Source of the DNA: Stieleria neptunia
GTDB lineage: Bacteria > Planctomycetota > Planctomycetia > Pirellulales > Pirellulaceae
Assembly: GCF_007754155.1 (NCBI RefSeq)
Contig: NZ_CP037423.1
Span: forward strand, 3,038,001-3,102,000
Direction of reading: 5' to 3'
DNA: 64,000 nt
The notes below the pieces were generated by a model. It saw only the letters and a program-made list of their open reading frames with translations, was not told the origin of the DNA and did not search any database. A program made the translations under genes and the position numbers. Each line of letters opens with the position of its first letter. The first letter of the stretch is position 1. This document shows positions 31,226 through 40,835 of the stretch, one piece after another.

Positions 31226-32185
31226 CTACCAATATTTTTCGAAATGAATCCTGCCGGGACCTTCGCCGTGGATTTCGTGTCGAAAACCCGCCGCTTCGAG
31301 CAACGGCAACATGCCCGGCTTTTCCGGTGCGGGGGCTCCCGGCGGAACGTAACCGATCATGTCCGGGTTGCCACACAAAAAGACGTGGGTGTTGGTTGGC
31401 GAAATGGGGTCGTCGGCGGCTTCGGCGAGCTGACCGCTGGTGAAAAAATCTTGGATGTATTGCTTGCCGACATAGCCGGGCAAACTGGGATCCAGGTTGA
31501 TGTCTTCGCGCGTGGTGCAGGGCAGGTAGCGATAATTCGGGAATTGTTCCATCAGCGAGCGGTGTTGTGGGTGATACGCCAAGTCGCGCAGGTAGCGGAC
31601 ACAGCACGCATTGATGATGCGGCCGCGGTGTCCGGCATCCAGCAGCGTCGCGGTCATGGCGTTGTGCGGGGCCTCTCCCGTTCCGGTCGACAGCATCAAC
31701 ACGGTGGCATCGGGCTGAATCTCACCGAGTGTGTACGTGCCGACGATCTTTTTTCCGATCGCGATCCGGTCCCCCTTGCCCAGGCAGAAAAGTCGCGGCG
31801 TGAGTGCCGGGGGGGCCTTGTCGGGGCGGTCCGCCGCCCGGACCAGGACGACGTAAAATTCCATGTAGTCGACCGAATGGTTCGGTGCCAGTTGTGCTTC
31901 GTCGTCGAGCAGCGGGCAGGAGATGGAATAGGCGCGCTTGACGACACGGGTGAGTTTTTTTTCCGGCAGGTTTTCGTCTTGCGTGCCTTCCAGACGCGGT
32001 TCCCAGTTGCCCAGCCCGAGCGTGACGTATTGCCCGGCTTGAAAACGCGGGACGCCGTCATCGGGGCGGATCCGAAACCGAGCGAGATTTTCGTGGCAAT
32101 CGATTCGATCGACGATGGTGGCGTTGTAATGCCGCGTTCGCAGAGTGTCGAAGTCCGTTTCTGATGGGTTTCCCGAGTCCGGCAC
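31226..32185 (-). CDS. Ferredoxin--NADP reductase
   Basis: FAD-dependent reductase (319 aa) transferring electrons between ferredoxin/flavodoxin and NADP. FAD-binding region with FQAGQYVTLGLGNWE and RAYSISCPL; NADP-binding part with VLMLSTGTGEAPHNAM and the C-terminal HVFLCGNPDMIG. The C-terminus ends in EKYW, typical of an aromatic-terminated FNR. I start at GTG 32185, which has GGAG 6-7 bp upstream. The frame is open to 32677, but that extension is antisense to the neighbouring secreted-protein gene and looks random. It is divergent from the SHD1 gene. Confidence 0.88.
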   Translation of the reverse strand: MPDSGNPSETDFDTLRTRHYNATIVDRIDCHENLARFRIRPDDGVPRFQAGQYVTLGLGNWEPRLEGTQDENLPEKKLTRVVKRAYSISCPLLDDEAQLAPNHSVDYMEFYVVLVRAADRPDKAPPALTPRLFCLGKGDRIAIGKKIVGTYTLGEIQPDATVLMLSTGTGEAPHNAMTATLLDAGHRGRIINACCVRYLRDLAYHPQHRSLMEQFPNYRYLPCTTREDINLDPSLPGYVGKQYIQDFFTSGQLAEAADDPISPTNTHVFLCGNPDMIGYVPPGAPAPEKPGMLPLLEAAGFRHEIHGEGPGRIHFEKYW

Positions 32186-32347
32186 GTGTTTCTCCGGGGG
32201 TACGATGCAGGGGCTGCAAATTCGCAAACCCTGAAAAAATGCGGCAGTATTCAAACCGCTCTCGCAATATACTGAACTCTTGGGCGGTGCGTCGCCCATC
32301 GTCCAGCGTTCTTGTTTCGCCTCCCCAAAGTCGTGAGACTTTTCAAA

Positions 32348-33748
32348 ATGCCACTCTGCATCGATTTTCGCCGCCACGCCAAAGTTGCGCTCCGACGCGT
32401 GATCGTTGGGCCCGGAATCGCAGCCCTTTTCACCATCACCGGCGGATTGCTCGGCTCCACCAGTCCCGGCATGGCAGCCGAGCGTTGGACCAGCTTGGAC
32501 GGTTCCAGCACGGTCGAGGCGGAATTCATCGGATTGTGGGGCAACAACGTCGTCTTGGAATTGCCCGGCCCGCGGCGTGTTTCCGTCAGCGTCGACAACC
32601 TGATCGCCAATAGCCGCATCCAGGCGCGTCGAATGGGTGAAGAGCAGAGCCGCCGTCGGGCGGAGTTGCGCCAACAAATTCTGGCCGACGCCAAAGAGGC
32701 TGCCGCGCCGGCGCCGACGCCTTTGCCCGTCCCCCCGACCCCGCCGCCCTACCAGCGACTCAATTCCTCCGGCGGCCTACTCGCCCAACTCGAGTGGCTG
32801 GACCAACAGAATAAAAACGGCCATGGGCTGATCGCCGCGTTCGACTCCCTGCCGCTGAATTATCAAAACGACGTGGAGCGGTTGATGCGCGCCAGCGTGG
32901 CCAAGCTGGACATGCAGGGCATGCGTCAAATCCTCGGTTCGGTTCACTCGGTCGGTGATTTGGTGGTCACCCGCCAACGCTGGTTCTTCTCTCACCCGCG
33001 ACTGCAGGCGATCGATGCCGATGCGCGGGACACGCTGAAATCGGTGTTGTTGTCGATCGGCGGGCTGATCCGTGACGGCCTGGATCCCGACGAATTGAAG
33101 CTCGACGAACTCGCCACCACGCCCCTGCGGACCTGGCTGATCGGCTTGGATACGCGGCTGGCGCCGCACATCGCCGCGATGAACGAGCAGATGCAGACGT
33201 TGGGGATCGAGCCGTCCTCGTATGAGGTCAAAGAGGAGAAGGACGGGAAAGCAACGGTGGAGATCACCAACGGTGAGCTCAAGCAGACGGTGAACTTCAT
33301 CACCGTCGATGGGATGTGGCTGCCCGCCGATTCCGAAGCCGAGAAATGGGCCGAAGCGATGAAGAAGTGGGAAGACGCGTTGGCGGGGACCGCCGACGGA
33401 TCGCTGCTGGCCGGCGGGGCGGCGCAGATGGTGCCGATGTTCCTGGACCCGATCCTGCAACCGGCCCTGGCGGCCGAGTCGGCGCGAGAGTTCCATTCGG
33501 CGATGGATGGCTGGTTCGCCATGGCCGCTCCCCTGGTCGCTCAGATGCAATCCTTCGGCGTCGGAAATCGTCGCGGGATGAACCCCTATGGAGGCGGCTA
33601 CAACGATTACGACATGGAAATGGACATGGAAATGGACATGGACATGGACATGGACATGGAGATGGAAATGGACATGGAGATGGAAATGGACATGGAAATG
33701 GAGATGGACATGGACATGGAGATGGACATGCCGGGCGAAGGTTTTTAA
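32348..33748 (+). CDS. Secreted SHD1-domain protein with Met-Asp/Glu repeat tail
   Basis: 466-aa protein of unknown role. An Arg-rich N-terminus and hydrophobic segment end in GMAAERW, a likely signal peptide (about residues 1-44). Residues about 46-95 (RWTSLDGSSTVEAEFIG ... LELPGPRRVSVSVDNL) match the SHD1-like domain common in planctomycete exported proteins. A Pro/Ala-rich linker and a helical domain follow. Residues 422-461 are 20 consecutive DM or EM dipeptides, encoded by 33611-33730. ATG at 32348. The acidic/Met tail could bind metal or form a charged coil, but nothing proves this. Confidence 0.82.
   Translation: MPLCIDFRRHAKVALRRVIVGPGIAALFTITGGLLGSTSPGMAAERWTSLDGSSTVEAEFIGLWGNNVVLELPGPRRVSVSVDNLIANSRIQARRMGEEQSRRRAELRQQILADAKEAAAPAPTPLPVPPTPPPYQRLNSSGGLLAQLEWLDQQNKNGHGLIAAFDSLPLNYQNDVERLMRASVAKLDMQGMRQILGSVHSVGDLVVTRQRWFFSHPRLQAIDADARDTLKSVLLSIGGLIRDGLDPDELKLDELATTPLRTWLIGLDTRLAPHIAAMNEQMQTLGIEPSSYEVKEEKDGKATVEITNGELKQTVNFITVDGMWLPADSEAEKWAEAMKKWEDALAGTADGSLLAGGAAQMVPMFLDPILQPALAAESAREFHSAMDGWFAMAAPLVAQMQSFGVGNRRGMNPYGGGYNDYDMEMDMEMDMDMDMDMEMEMDMEMEMDMEMEMDMDMEMDMPGEGF
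33611..33730 (+). repeat. GAC/GAA-ATG microsatellite in the SHD1 gene
   Basis: Twenty back-to-back six-base units of the form GAC ATG or GAA/GAG ATG, exactly in frame. Units differ at single bases, so slippage is possible but always adds or removes whole dipeptides. Confidence 0.95.
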
Positions 33749-33774
33749 GTCATCGATGACGGAACAAGACGTTG

Positions 33775-35268
33775 ATGGAAGATAAGTCTCAGCCGCCGTC
33801 GCCCTCGATTTCTAAACGGATTGCGGTGGTCGGCGGTGGCCTCTCCGGACTCGCGACCGCGTTCTATTTGAAGCGGTTCTCGCCCGACGCGAGCATCAAA
33901 CTTTACGAGTCGTCGTCGCGACTCGGCGGGGTGATCGACACCGAGCGGATCGAAACGGCCGAGCACGGCTGCTTCGTCATCGATCACGGGGCCGACATGT
34001 TTGCCACCGAACCGCCGGCCGCCATCGAGCTGTGTCGCGATCTGGGAGTGGAGGACCAGTTGATCGTTCCCGACACCACGCGTGCCGGCGCGATGATTGT
34101 GCACCGCGGCAAACTGGTGCCGATCCCCGATGGATTTGTTTTGATGCGGGCGACGAAGCTTTGGCAAATGGTCACCACGCCACTGTTGTCGGTCCCCGGC
34201 AAGCTGCGTTTTTTGGCCGAACGGTTCGTCAACCGTCAGCCGCACGCGAACGAGGCGACGGACGACATCAGTGTCGCGGAATTCGTCCGCCACCGGATGG
34301 GCGAGGAGGTACTCGACCGGCTGGTCGGGCCGCTGGTCGCTGGGATCTACACCGCCGACATCGAAAAATTGAGCATGAATGCGACGATGGCGCCGATGGT
34401 CGCGATGGTCCAACAACACGGTTCACTGGCCCAGGCGACGCTCGCCCGGCGGCGTGAAAACCAGGACCGGACCGAACGGAACAGCGCCGGTGCGCGGTAC
34501 GAAAAATTCCGTGGCTTTCCCGACGGAATGAAGCAGTTGATCGACACACTTGCGGTGGCGATTGGGGAGGAGTCGATACAGACCGATGCGCCGATCAACG
34601 CCTTGCACTTGAGCGACGATCAGGAGCGTCCCTGGGAGATTCATTCCGATCAGGGCGCGGATTCCTTTGACGAAGTCGTGTTGGCCACGCCCGCTGCTGT
34701 CTCGGCGCGGTTGCTGAGCACGGTGACCGGGCAAGCCGTTCAGACGGCCTGCGAGACCGCCGCCGAGGCGCTGTCAACGATCGAGTCGGCATCGACCGCG
34801 ATCGTCGTCCTGTGCGTGCCGACGTCCCAGATCGCTCGACTGCCCAACCAGTTCGGTTTCGTGGTGCCCAAAATCGAAAACCGAAACATCTTGGCGGTCA
34901 GCTTTGCCAGCCACAAGTATCCGATCCGTTGCCCCGACGATCACACGATCATTCGCGTGTTTGTCGGCGGCGCGCTGCAGTCGGAGTTGTTGGAGCAATC
35001 CGACGACGAGATGGTGGAAATGGTTCGCGGTGAGCTGGCCGAGTTGATCGGCATGACGGGAAAGGAAACGCTCGCCCGCGTCGTGCGTTGGAACAACGCG
35101 ATGCCCCAGTATCATGTCGGCCATCTCAAACGTGTGGAATCAATCGGGCGGGCCGTCGACCAGATCCCGCACCTGCACCTGGTCAGCAACGCGCTGCGGG
35201 GTGTCGGGATCGCCCCGGTGATCGCGGCGGGGAAAGCGATGGCGAGAAAAATCAGTGGGGCCGAGTGA
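33775..35268 (+). CDS. Protoporphyrinogen/coproporphyrinogen oxidase (HemG/HemY type)
   Basis: FAD-dependent oxidase (497 aa) of late heme synthesis. The dinucleotide motif VVGGGLSGLATAFYL is at residues about 18-32, followed by YESSSRLGGVIDT; YEKFRGFPDGMKQL and VGPLVAGIYTADIEKLS are typical of HemY-type enzymes, and the C-terminus has GVGIAPVIAAGKAMA. ATG at 33775; a TTG one codon before is possible. It follows the SHD1 gene by 26 bp. Whether the substrate is protoporphyrinogen IX or coproporphyrinogen III cannot be read from motifs. Confidence 0.88.
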   Translation: MEDKSQPPSPSISKRIAVVGGGLSGLATAFYLKRFSPDASIKLYESSSRLGGVIDTERIETAEHGCFVIDHGADMFATEPPAAIELCRDLGVEDQLIVPDTTRAGAMIVHRGKLVPIPDGFVLMRATKLWQMVTTPLLSVPGKLRFLAERFVNRQPHANEATDDISVAEFVRHRMGEEVLDRLVGPLVAGIYTADIEKLSMNATMAPMVAMVQQHGSLAQATLARRRENQDRTERNSAGARYEKFRGFPDGMKQLIDTLAVAIGEESIQTDAPINALHLSDDQERPWEIHSDQGADSFDEVVLATPAAVSARLLSTVTGQAVQTACETAAEALSTIESASTAIVVLCVPTSQIARLPNQFGFVVPKIENRNILAVSFASHKYPIRCPDDHTIIRVFVGGALQSELLEQSDDEMVEMVRGELAELIGMTGKETLARVVRWNNAMPQYHVGHLKRVESIGRAVDQIPHLHLVSNALRGVGIAPVIAAGKAMARKISGAE

Positions 35269-35815
35269 CAGTGGGTTATTTGCAGGACACGATCGAATTG
35301 TGGGCGACCGAGTTCGGGCGAACGCTCAACATCGCCGTGGATGTTAGCGGCAGGGCGCCAGCCCAATACCACTAAATCGAGAAGCCCCTCACCCCAAAAT
35401 GGCTCCCCTCTCCCCAAAACAGATCGCGCGAAAGACATTTTGTTCGCAGAGAGACGTTGACCGCGATCTGTTTTGGGGAGAGGGGCTGGGGGTGAGGGGC
35501 TCAGCATTGAGACGCATCACATCGATTGACGTGCTAATTCACCGATCATTTTGAGGGGTGATTCAGTTTCCCTTCTGGTTGTTAGCGGCAGGGCGCGAGC
35601 CCTCCGGTCTCACCTTCACCGGACGGCTCGCGGGCTGTCGTTTTTGTGAGCCGCGACGCGTAAGCGGCCGGGCACTGCGACGCTGCCCGAGGCCTTACGG
35701 CCAGCGGCTCACCATTGACTCAGCAGATCCCGACTCAATCGACAGCCCGCTCGCGCCGTTCCGCTAACTTCGTCATTGCCAAGGGAGCTGGCACTGGGCA
35801 TTGCCCCGGGAAATC
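35269..35815. repeat. Intergenic block with a hairpin element and nested B repeat
   Basis: No gene. Starting near 35344 is a truncated family-B arm (GTTAGCGGCAGGGCGCCAGC). At 35385-35499 a large hairpin has arms beginning CCCCTCACCCC and ending GGGGTGAGGGG, enclosing TCCCCAAAACAGATCGCG and its inverse. At 35581-35768 a complete family-B palindrome is split by a 117-bp inner element. Confidence 0.88.
35632..35748. mobile_element. Small MITE-like element inserted in a B repeat
   Basis: The 117-bp element has 9-bp perfect terminal inverted repeats (GGGCTGTCG / CGACAGCCC) and is flanked by GCTCGC on both sides (35626-35631 and 35749-35754). The uninterrupted B repeat at 13134 has this hexamer once, so the flanks are a target duplication. 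Inside is its own palindrome (GTGAGCCGC ... GCGGCTCAC). It has no coding capacity. Confidence 0.85.
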
Positions 35816-37600
35816 CTACTCGGAACTCTGTTCGATAAATCGCTCGATCTTGCGTTCCAGGACTGGCAAGGGGATCGATCCGGAACGGAGGACTTCATCG
35901 TGGAACTTGCGGACGTCGAACGCATTGCCGAGCTGCTTTTCGGCACGTTCTCGTAGCTCCGTGATGAACAGTTCGCCGACCTTATAGCCCAACGCTTGTC
36001 CCGGCCAGCCGATGTAGCGATCGACTTCGGCAACGATGTTGTGCTCCGACAGCGCCGTGTTTTCTTGCATGTACGCGATCGCCTGCTGCCGCGTCCAGCC
36101 TTTGGCGTGGATGCCGGTGTCGACGACCAATCGACTCGCCCGCCAGGCTTCCATGCTCAGCCGGCCGAATTCCTGATAGGGGTCTTTATAGAATCCGAGT
36201 TCACTGCCCAGCTTTTCGCTGTAAAGCGCCCAGCCTTCGATAAACGCGGTGAAATTGCTCTGCTTGCGGATCGGATGCAGCCCCTCCAGTTCCGCTTGAA
36301 GGGCCAGTTGCAGATGGTGACCGGGGACCGCTTCGTGAAACGAAAGGGCCTCGAGTTGATACAGCGGGCGCGCCGACAGGTTGTACGTGTTGACGTAATA
36401 AAATCCGCCACGGGTTCCGTCGGTCGCGGGCGGCCAATAGTACGCCGACGTCGTCTGTGGCGCGACATAGTCGGGGACTTCGCGAATCCCGTAGGGTGTG
36501 CGGGGAAGCTTGCCGAACAGATTGGGAAGGCGTCCGTCGGCTTGTTTTAAAATGTAAGCGACTTCCTTGAGCAGTTCTTCTTTCGTCTTGGGATAGAACT
36601 TGGGATCGGTGCGGAGATGTTTTAGAAACGCTTGCAGGTCACCGTCGAATTTGACCCGGTCCTTGACCGCTTCCATCTGCGATCGGATCCGGGCGTTTTC
36701 ACGGGTCCCGGTTTGATGCAACTCGTCGGGTGTCATTTCCAACGTCGTGAACTTGCGAATCTGGGCCTGGTAGAGCGCTTGGCCGCCGGGCAGCGAACGA
36801 GCGGCGATGCTTCCTCGACACGCCGGGACGTAGGTGGTCTTCAGGAAATCCGCAAAGTCACGGTAGGCGGGGATGACACTGTGCCGGATCGCATCGAGCA
36901 CTTTGGGACGCAGCTCGTCCCAATCTTGCTCGGAGAGCTTGGCGATGGATTCTTCGGCCAGGTTGGTCAGGAACAATGATTCTTCGGGGGTGTCCACCAC
37001 ATGGGCTTGGGCCTGCCGGACGCTGTCGCGCATGATGATGGCCGGTTGGGTCAAACCGGCATCGATGCCTTGACGCAACAGCGCGATTTGTTCGGCAACG
37101 TAGCGTGGGAACTGGTTCAGTCGTGCGATGTAGTTTTCGATGTCTTGCCGCGAATCGGGATTCATTTGTCGCGGCAACTCGGGCAAACCGATGTGGAAAC
37201 CTTCGCGGTTGTTGATCGGCATCAAGTGCAGTCCCAACCGGTAATCCGTTTGTTCGGTTTCCAGTTTGCGACGCAACAAGTCCACGTCGACTTGGTCTTC
37301 GGCGTCGAGCGACGAGAGGTCGATGGCGTCGAGGGTCTGGAGGAACCCGGCCCGTGCCAGTTGACGGCGTTGAAAGTCGGCGGGCGTGTTGCTGGCCAGT
37401 CGGTCTTGCCCGCGCGGGTCGCCGACGTCGGTGGCCAGCAGCGGGTATTCGTCGAGTTCAAATTCCCAGACCTGATCCATCAACGCGCGAAGCGTCTCAT
37501 TTGACGGACGCGAAACCGCGTCGTCGGCTTGCGCGTGAAGGGATGGCGCATCAACTGCCAGCAGCACTGCGGCGGTGAGGGCGATGACTAAGTACTTCAT
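35816..37600 (-). CDS. DUF885 family secreted metalloprotease-like protein
   Basis: 594-aa protein of the DUF885 family, predicted zinc peptidases. MKYLVIALTAAVLLAVDAP with LHAQ is a signal peptide, so it acts outside the cytoplasm. The family signature HEAVPGHHLQ starts at residue 422, with FIEGWALYSEKLG downstream that supplies further ligand candidates. ATG at 37600 shares its A with the TGA of the upstream regulator, so the two are translationally coupled. Being next to hydroxyproline genes, it may release amino acids or dipeptides from hydroxyproline-rich peptides; this is inference from position only. Confidence 0.87.
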   Translation of the reverse strand: MKYLVIALTAAVLLAVDAPSLHAQADDAVSRPSNETLRALMDQVWEFELDEYPLLATDVGDPRGQDRLASNTPADFQRRQLARAGFLQTLDAIDLSSLDAEDQVDVDLLRRKLETEQTDYRLGLHLMPINNREGFHIGLPELPRQMNPDSRQDIENYIARLNQFPRYVAEQIALLRQGIDAGLTQPAIIMRDSVRQAQAHVVDTPEESLFLTNLAEESIAKLSEQDWDELRPKVLDAIRHSVIPAYRDFADFLKTTYVPACRGSIAARSLPGGQALYQAQIRKFTTLEMTPDELHQTGTRENARIRSQMEAVKDRVKFDGDLQAFLKHLRTDPKFYPKTKEELLKEVAYILKQADGRLPNLFGKLPRTPYGIREVPDYVAPQTTSAYYWPPATDGTRGGFYYVNTYNLSARPLYQLEALSFHEAVPGHHLQLALQAELEGLHPIRKQSNFTAFIEGWALYSEKLGSELGFYKDPYQEFGRLSMEAWRASRLVVDTGIHAKGWTRQQAIAYMQENTALSEHNIVAEVDRYIGWPGQALGYKVGELFITELRERAEKQLGNAFDVRKFHDEVLRSGSIPLPVLERKIERFIEQSSE

Positions 37601-38361
37601 CAGTTTGCTTGTTGGACGCGAAACTTGCCGGGCGAGACACCGAAGGTGCGGCGGAATTGTCGTGTGAAGGCGCTTTGGTCGGAATAACCGACGGTCAGCG
37701 CGATGGCAACAATCGAGTCTTCCGTCTGCCGTAGCTTGGTCGCTGCGGCGCTCATTCGCAACTGCAAGATCAGCTGAGACGGTGGGATTCCGTAGACCTG
37801 ACGGCATCGTCGATCGAGCTGGTAGGCCGACATGTTCTCCCGGTCGGCCAGCTCCGAGGTCCGCAACGGTGTGCCCAAATTGCCCCTGATTTGTTCCACG
37901 ATTCGCGCCAGCCGACTCAGGTCACTCGCGTCTTCGCCGGGTGACTGGAGGTCGCGTGAGATCCCGACCAATCCGACAACGGTTCCATCGATTCCCTTGA
38001 GCGCCAATTTGGTGGTCAGGCACCAGCCCGTGTTGCCCGACGGATAGGCGTGACGTTCCAGTTCGTCCACCAACGGTTGTTCCGTTTCGACGACGGACAG
38101 GTCTTGAGCCAAGAAGCGGTTGCCGATCGGATCGCGAAAAATTTCTTCGGACGTTTTTCCGATCAGGTCGCTTTTTTGTTTCGCACCACTGCGTTGAACC
38201 AGCGTTTCGTTGACGACCACATAACGTCCCCGGCGGTCTTTGACGAAGTATACGATGTCCGTTAAGTGGTCGAAAAGCGCCTCGCTCAAGAACGGATCGG
38301 CGAGCCGGCCGGCCAGTTCCAGACGAATGAGGCTGGACGGTGTTGGATCAGGTGTGCGCAA
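37600..38361 (-). CDS. PAS-domain AraC-family transcriptional regulator
   Basis: 253-aa regulator. An N-terminal PAS domain (IVYFVKDRRGRYVVVNETLV ... GKTSEEIFRD) is joined to a C-terminal AraC DNA-binding domain with two HTH motifs, the second ending in VGYSDQSAFTRQFRRTFG and SPGKFR. The start is probably TTG at 38361; no ATG is available. Its stop overlaps the DUF885 start (TGATG). It faces the hydroxyproline genes across 139 bp, so it is the likely local regulator, with an effector sensed by the PAS domain (inference). Confidence 0.87.
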   Translation of the reverse strand: MRTPDPTPSSLIRLELAGRLADPFLSEALFDHLTDIVYFVKDRRGRYVVVNETLVQRSGAKQKSDLIGKTSEEIFRDPIGNRFLAQDLSVVETEQPLVDELERHAYPSGNTGWCLTTKLALKGIDGTVVGLVGISRDLQSPGEDASDLSRLARIVEQIRGNLGTPLRTSELADRENMSAYQLDRRCRQVYGIPPSQLILQLRMSAAATKLRQTEDSIVAIALTVGYSDQSAFTRQFRRTFGVSPGKFRVQQAN

Positions 38362-38500
38362 TTTTCATTCTCGCAGACTGGTGATGTCAATCTAACGGTC
38401 CGACGACGGGCTATAGTGGTCGCCATCGAAACGCCCCTGTGACGGGAGATGGTTTTTCAGCCTCAGTAGCCGCCGCGTTGGTCCCGCAGAAACTCAGCCT

Positions 38501-39487
38501 ATGCCCGATTCCTTTTCTGTTCTAGACACCCACACAGGCGGTGAGATCACGCGGGTGCTGTTCGCCGCCGACATCGGGCTGGCGGGGCAATCGGTGGATC
38601 AACAGCTGGATCAACTGCGGGGGCCGATGGATTGGATCCGCAAAACGTTGACCAGCGAGCCGCGCGGGACGGAGTATGCCGTCGGTGCCGTCGTGACGCC
38701 GCCGGAAGAGGATCTCAAGCGACCCGGATGCATCGTGTTTTTCAACAACGTCGGCTACCTGGGGATGTGCGGGCACGGGTTGATCGGAGTCATCGAAGCA
38801 CTCCGCTATCGCGAATCGATGCGGCCGGGGACGGCACGGTTTGCCACGCCCGCGGGAACGGTCCAGGCCACCCTCGAAGCAGACCGACGCGTCTGTTTTA
38901 CCGGAGTCCCCAGTCGATGTTACCGCCAGGATGTCGCGGTGACGTGTCGGGACGGACACCAAGTCGAGGGAGAAATCGCGTACGGCGGGAATTGGTTTTT
39001 TTTGACGCCGGATGAAGCCGTCCGCTCGGCGACGATTTCCGAGTTGATGGATCGAAGTCAGCGGATTCGCGACGCGTTGGACCGACAAGGCGTCCGCGGC
39101 GAAAACGGCGCGTTGATCGATCATGTAGAACTCTATGGCCCTCTTTCCACCGCGGACCAATCCACCGCAGACAACATTCCGTTGGCGGCCGAAGAAGTCG
39201 GTTGTCGAACCTTTGTCTTGTGCCCCGGCGGACACTACGATCGTTCGCCTTGTGGCACGGGGACGTCCGCAAAACTGGCATGCCTGGCGGCGCGCGGTTG
39301 GTTGCAACCCGGAGCCGAATGGATCCAGGAGTCGGTCACGGGAAGCCGCTTCGTCGCGTCCTATCAAGACCAAGGTGACGCCGTTGAAGTGACGATCCGG
39401 GGGCGGGCCCACGTGATCGCGGAAACACGTCAGATCTTTGATCCCGAGGACGCGTTGCGTCTGGGGATCGGGGGCGCCGGCCGATGA
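38501..39487 (+). CDS. 4-hydroxyproline 2-epimerase (proline racemase family)
   Basis: 328-aa proline racemase family enzyme. Two catalytic cysteines are present: Cys90 in GMCGHGLIG and Cys251 in SPCGTGTSAK. The Cys/Cys pair points to epimerase/racemase rather than dehydratase (where the second is Thr). Predicted reaction: trans-4-hydroxy-L-proline to cis-4-hydroxy-D-proline. ATG at 38501. It overlaps the next gene by 4 bases. Gene context with an FAD D-amino-acid oxidase-like and a DapA-like gene supports the hydroxyproline pathway over proline racemase. Confidence 0.88.
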   Translation: MPDSFSVLDTHTGGEITRVLFAADIGLAGQSVDQQLDQLRGPMDWIRKTLTSEPRGTEYAVGAVVTPPEEDLKRPGCIVFFNNVGYLGMCGHGLIGVIEALRYRESMRPGTARFATPAGTVQATLEADRRVCFTGVPSRCYRQDVAVTCRDGHQVEGEIAYGGNWFFLTPDEAVRSATISELMDRSQRIRDALDRQGVRGENGALIDHVELYGPLSTADQSTADNIPLAAEEVGCRTFVLCPGGHYDRSPCGTGTSAKLACLAARGWLQPGAEWIQESVTGSRFVASYQDQGDAVEVTIRGRAHVIAETRQIFDPEDALRLGIGGAGR

Positions 39488-40737
39488 GTGCTCGATCGGA
39501 CGTGATCGTCATCGGCGGCGGTGTCATCGGTTGCTGGACGGCTTGGCATCTGGCACGCGCGGGCTGCGCTGTAACGGTGCTGGATCGGGATCAAATCGGT
39601 AGCGGGGCTTCCTCGGGCAATTGCGGTTTCATCTGTCCCAGTCACGTCCACCCGCTGTGTGCTCCCGGAGCGGTCACCAATGGTTTGCGGATGATGGCGA
39701 AGTTCGGCGGGGCGTTGTCGATCACGCCGCGCTGGGATCCGGTGCTGTGGGGGTGGTTGCTGCGGTTCGCCAAACATTGCAACGCCGCTGATTTTCGAAA
39801 CGCATCGAGCGCCCGTCACGCGCTGTTGAAATCCTCTCGATCGCAATACCAAACGTTTGCCGCCCGCCACGCGTCGCAACTGCAATGGCAAGAACGCGGT
39901 TTGTTGATGGTCTATCGATCGGTCCGTGATTTCGAAACCTACGAGCAAACGGCATCGCAGTTGCGAGGCGAGTTCGGATTGCGTCTTGATCGCTATGACG
40001 GCGACGCCGTCTTGCAGCTGGAACCGACGCTGCGTGATTCGTTGGCCGGTGGTTGGCATTTCCCCGACGACGCGCATCTTGACCCCAGTGCCTTGTTGGC
40101 GCAGTTGCGTCACGAAATAGGTGAGTCCGGTGGTGTGATTCGGGAGCAGACGGCGATCGAATCGTTGCACGTCGACGGGGCGGCGTTGACGTCGGTTCAG
40201 ACGACGGGTGGAGAGCGTTTGTCGGCCGATGCGTTTGTGTTGGCGACCGGTGCCGAAGCGTCGAAGTGGGGACGCACGCTCGGTTGTCGAATTCCCGTGA
40301 TTCCCGGCAAGGGCTACTCGGTCACCTTCGCCGATGCGACCGGCATGCCGAAAACGCCGCTGATTTTCGAGGACGATCACGTCGCCGTCACCCCGCTGGG
40401 CGATTCCTTTCGGATCGGTTCGACGATGCAGTTGACCGGATTGGATCGTTCGATCCCTCCGTCCCGCATCGAGTTGCTCAAACGTTCGGCGAGACAGCAT
40501 CTGCGGGTCGAATTGCCCAAGGCGTCCGAGCTGGCTTGGGCGGGTTGGCGTCCGATGATGCCCGACGGATTGCCCTGCATCGGTCGATCACCGCGCGCGG
40601 CCAACGCGTTTGTCGCCGCCGGAAACGGCATGATCGGCATGGCGAGCGGACCCGCGACGGGGCAGTTGGCCGCCGAGTTGGTACTCGGGAATGAGCCGCA
40701 TCTTGATCCGACCCCGTATCGGCTGGGGCGTTTCTAG
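39484..40737 (+). CDS. FAD-dependent D-hydroxyproline dehydrogenase-like oxidoreductase
   Basis: 417-aa DAO-family flavoprotein. VIVIGGGVIGCWTAWHLARA is the N-terminal FAD motif; SGASSGNCGFICPSH follows, and GWRPMMPDGLPCIG plus AAGNGMIGMASGPATG are the C-terminal FAD contacts. Predicted to oxidise cis-4-hydroxy-D-proline to a pyrroline-4-hydroxy-2-carboxylate, passing electrons to the respiratory chain. ATG overlaps the epimerase stop (ATGA), so coupling is likely. Other D-amino acids are possible substrates. Confidence 0.85.
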   Translation: MSARSDVIVIGGGVIGCWTAWHLARAGCAVTVLDRDQIGSGASSGNCGFICPSHVHPLCAPGAVTNGLRMMAKFGGALSITPRWDPVLWGWLLRFAKHCNAADFRNASSARHALLKSSRSQYQTFAARHASQLQWQERGLLMVYRSVRDFETYEQTASQLRGEFGLRLDRYDGDAVLQLEPTLRDSLAGGWHFPDDAHLDPSALLAQLRHEIGESGGVIREQTAIESLHVDGAALTSVQTTGGERLSADAFVLATGAEASKWGRTLGCRIPVIPGKGYSVTFADATGMPKTPLIFEDDHVAVTPLGDSFRIGSTMQLTGLDRSIPPSRIELLKRSARQHLRVELPKASELAWAGWRPMMPDGLPCIGRSPRAANAFVAAGNGMIGMASGPATGQLAAELVLGNEPHLDPTPYRLGRF

Positions 40738-40835
40738 AACGCACTTTCGTGGGCATACTGTTCCAATTGCCCACTCCAATGTCTTCCCTTTCGATTTCGA
40801 TCACTCAACGACCTTTCAAGGACCCAGGCAGATCA

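Noticed and set aside
32186..32677. N-terminal extension of the ferredoxin-NADP reductase frame
   Set aside because: It is antisense to the SHD1 gene start, and GTG 32185 has its own ribosome site and matches the family N-terminus.
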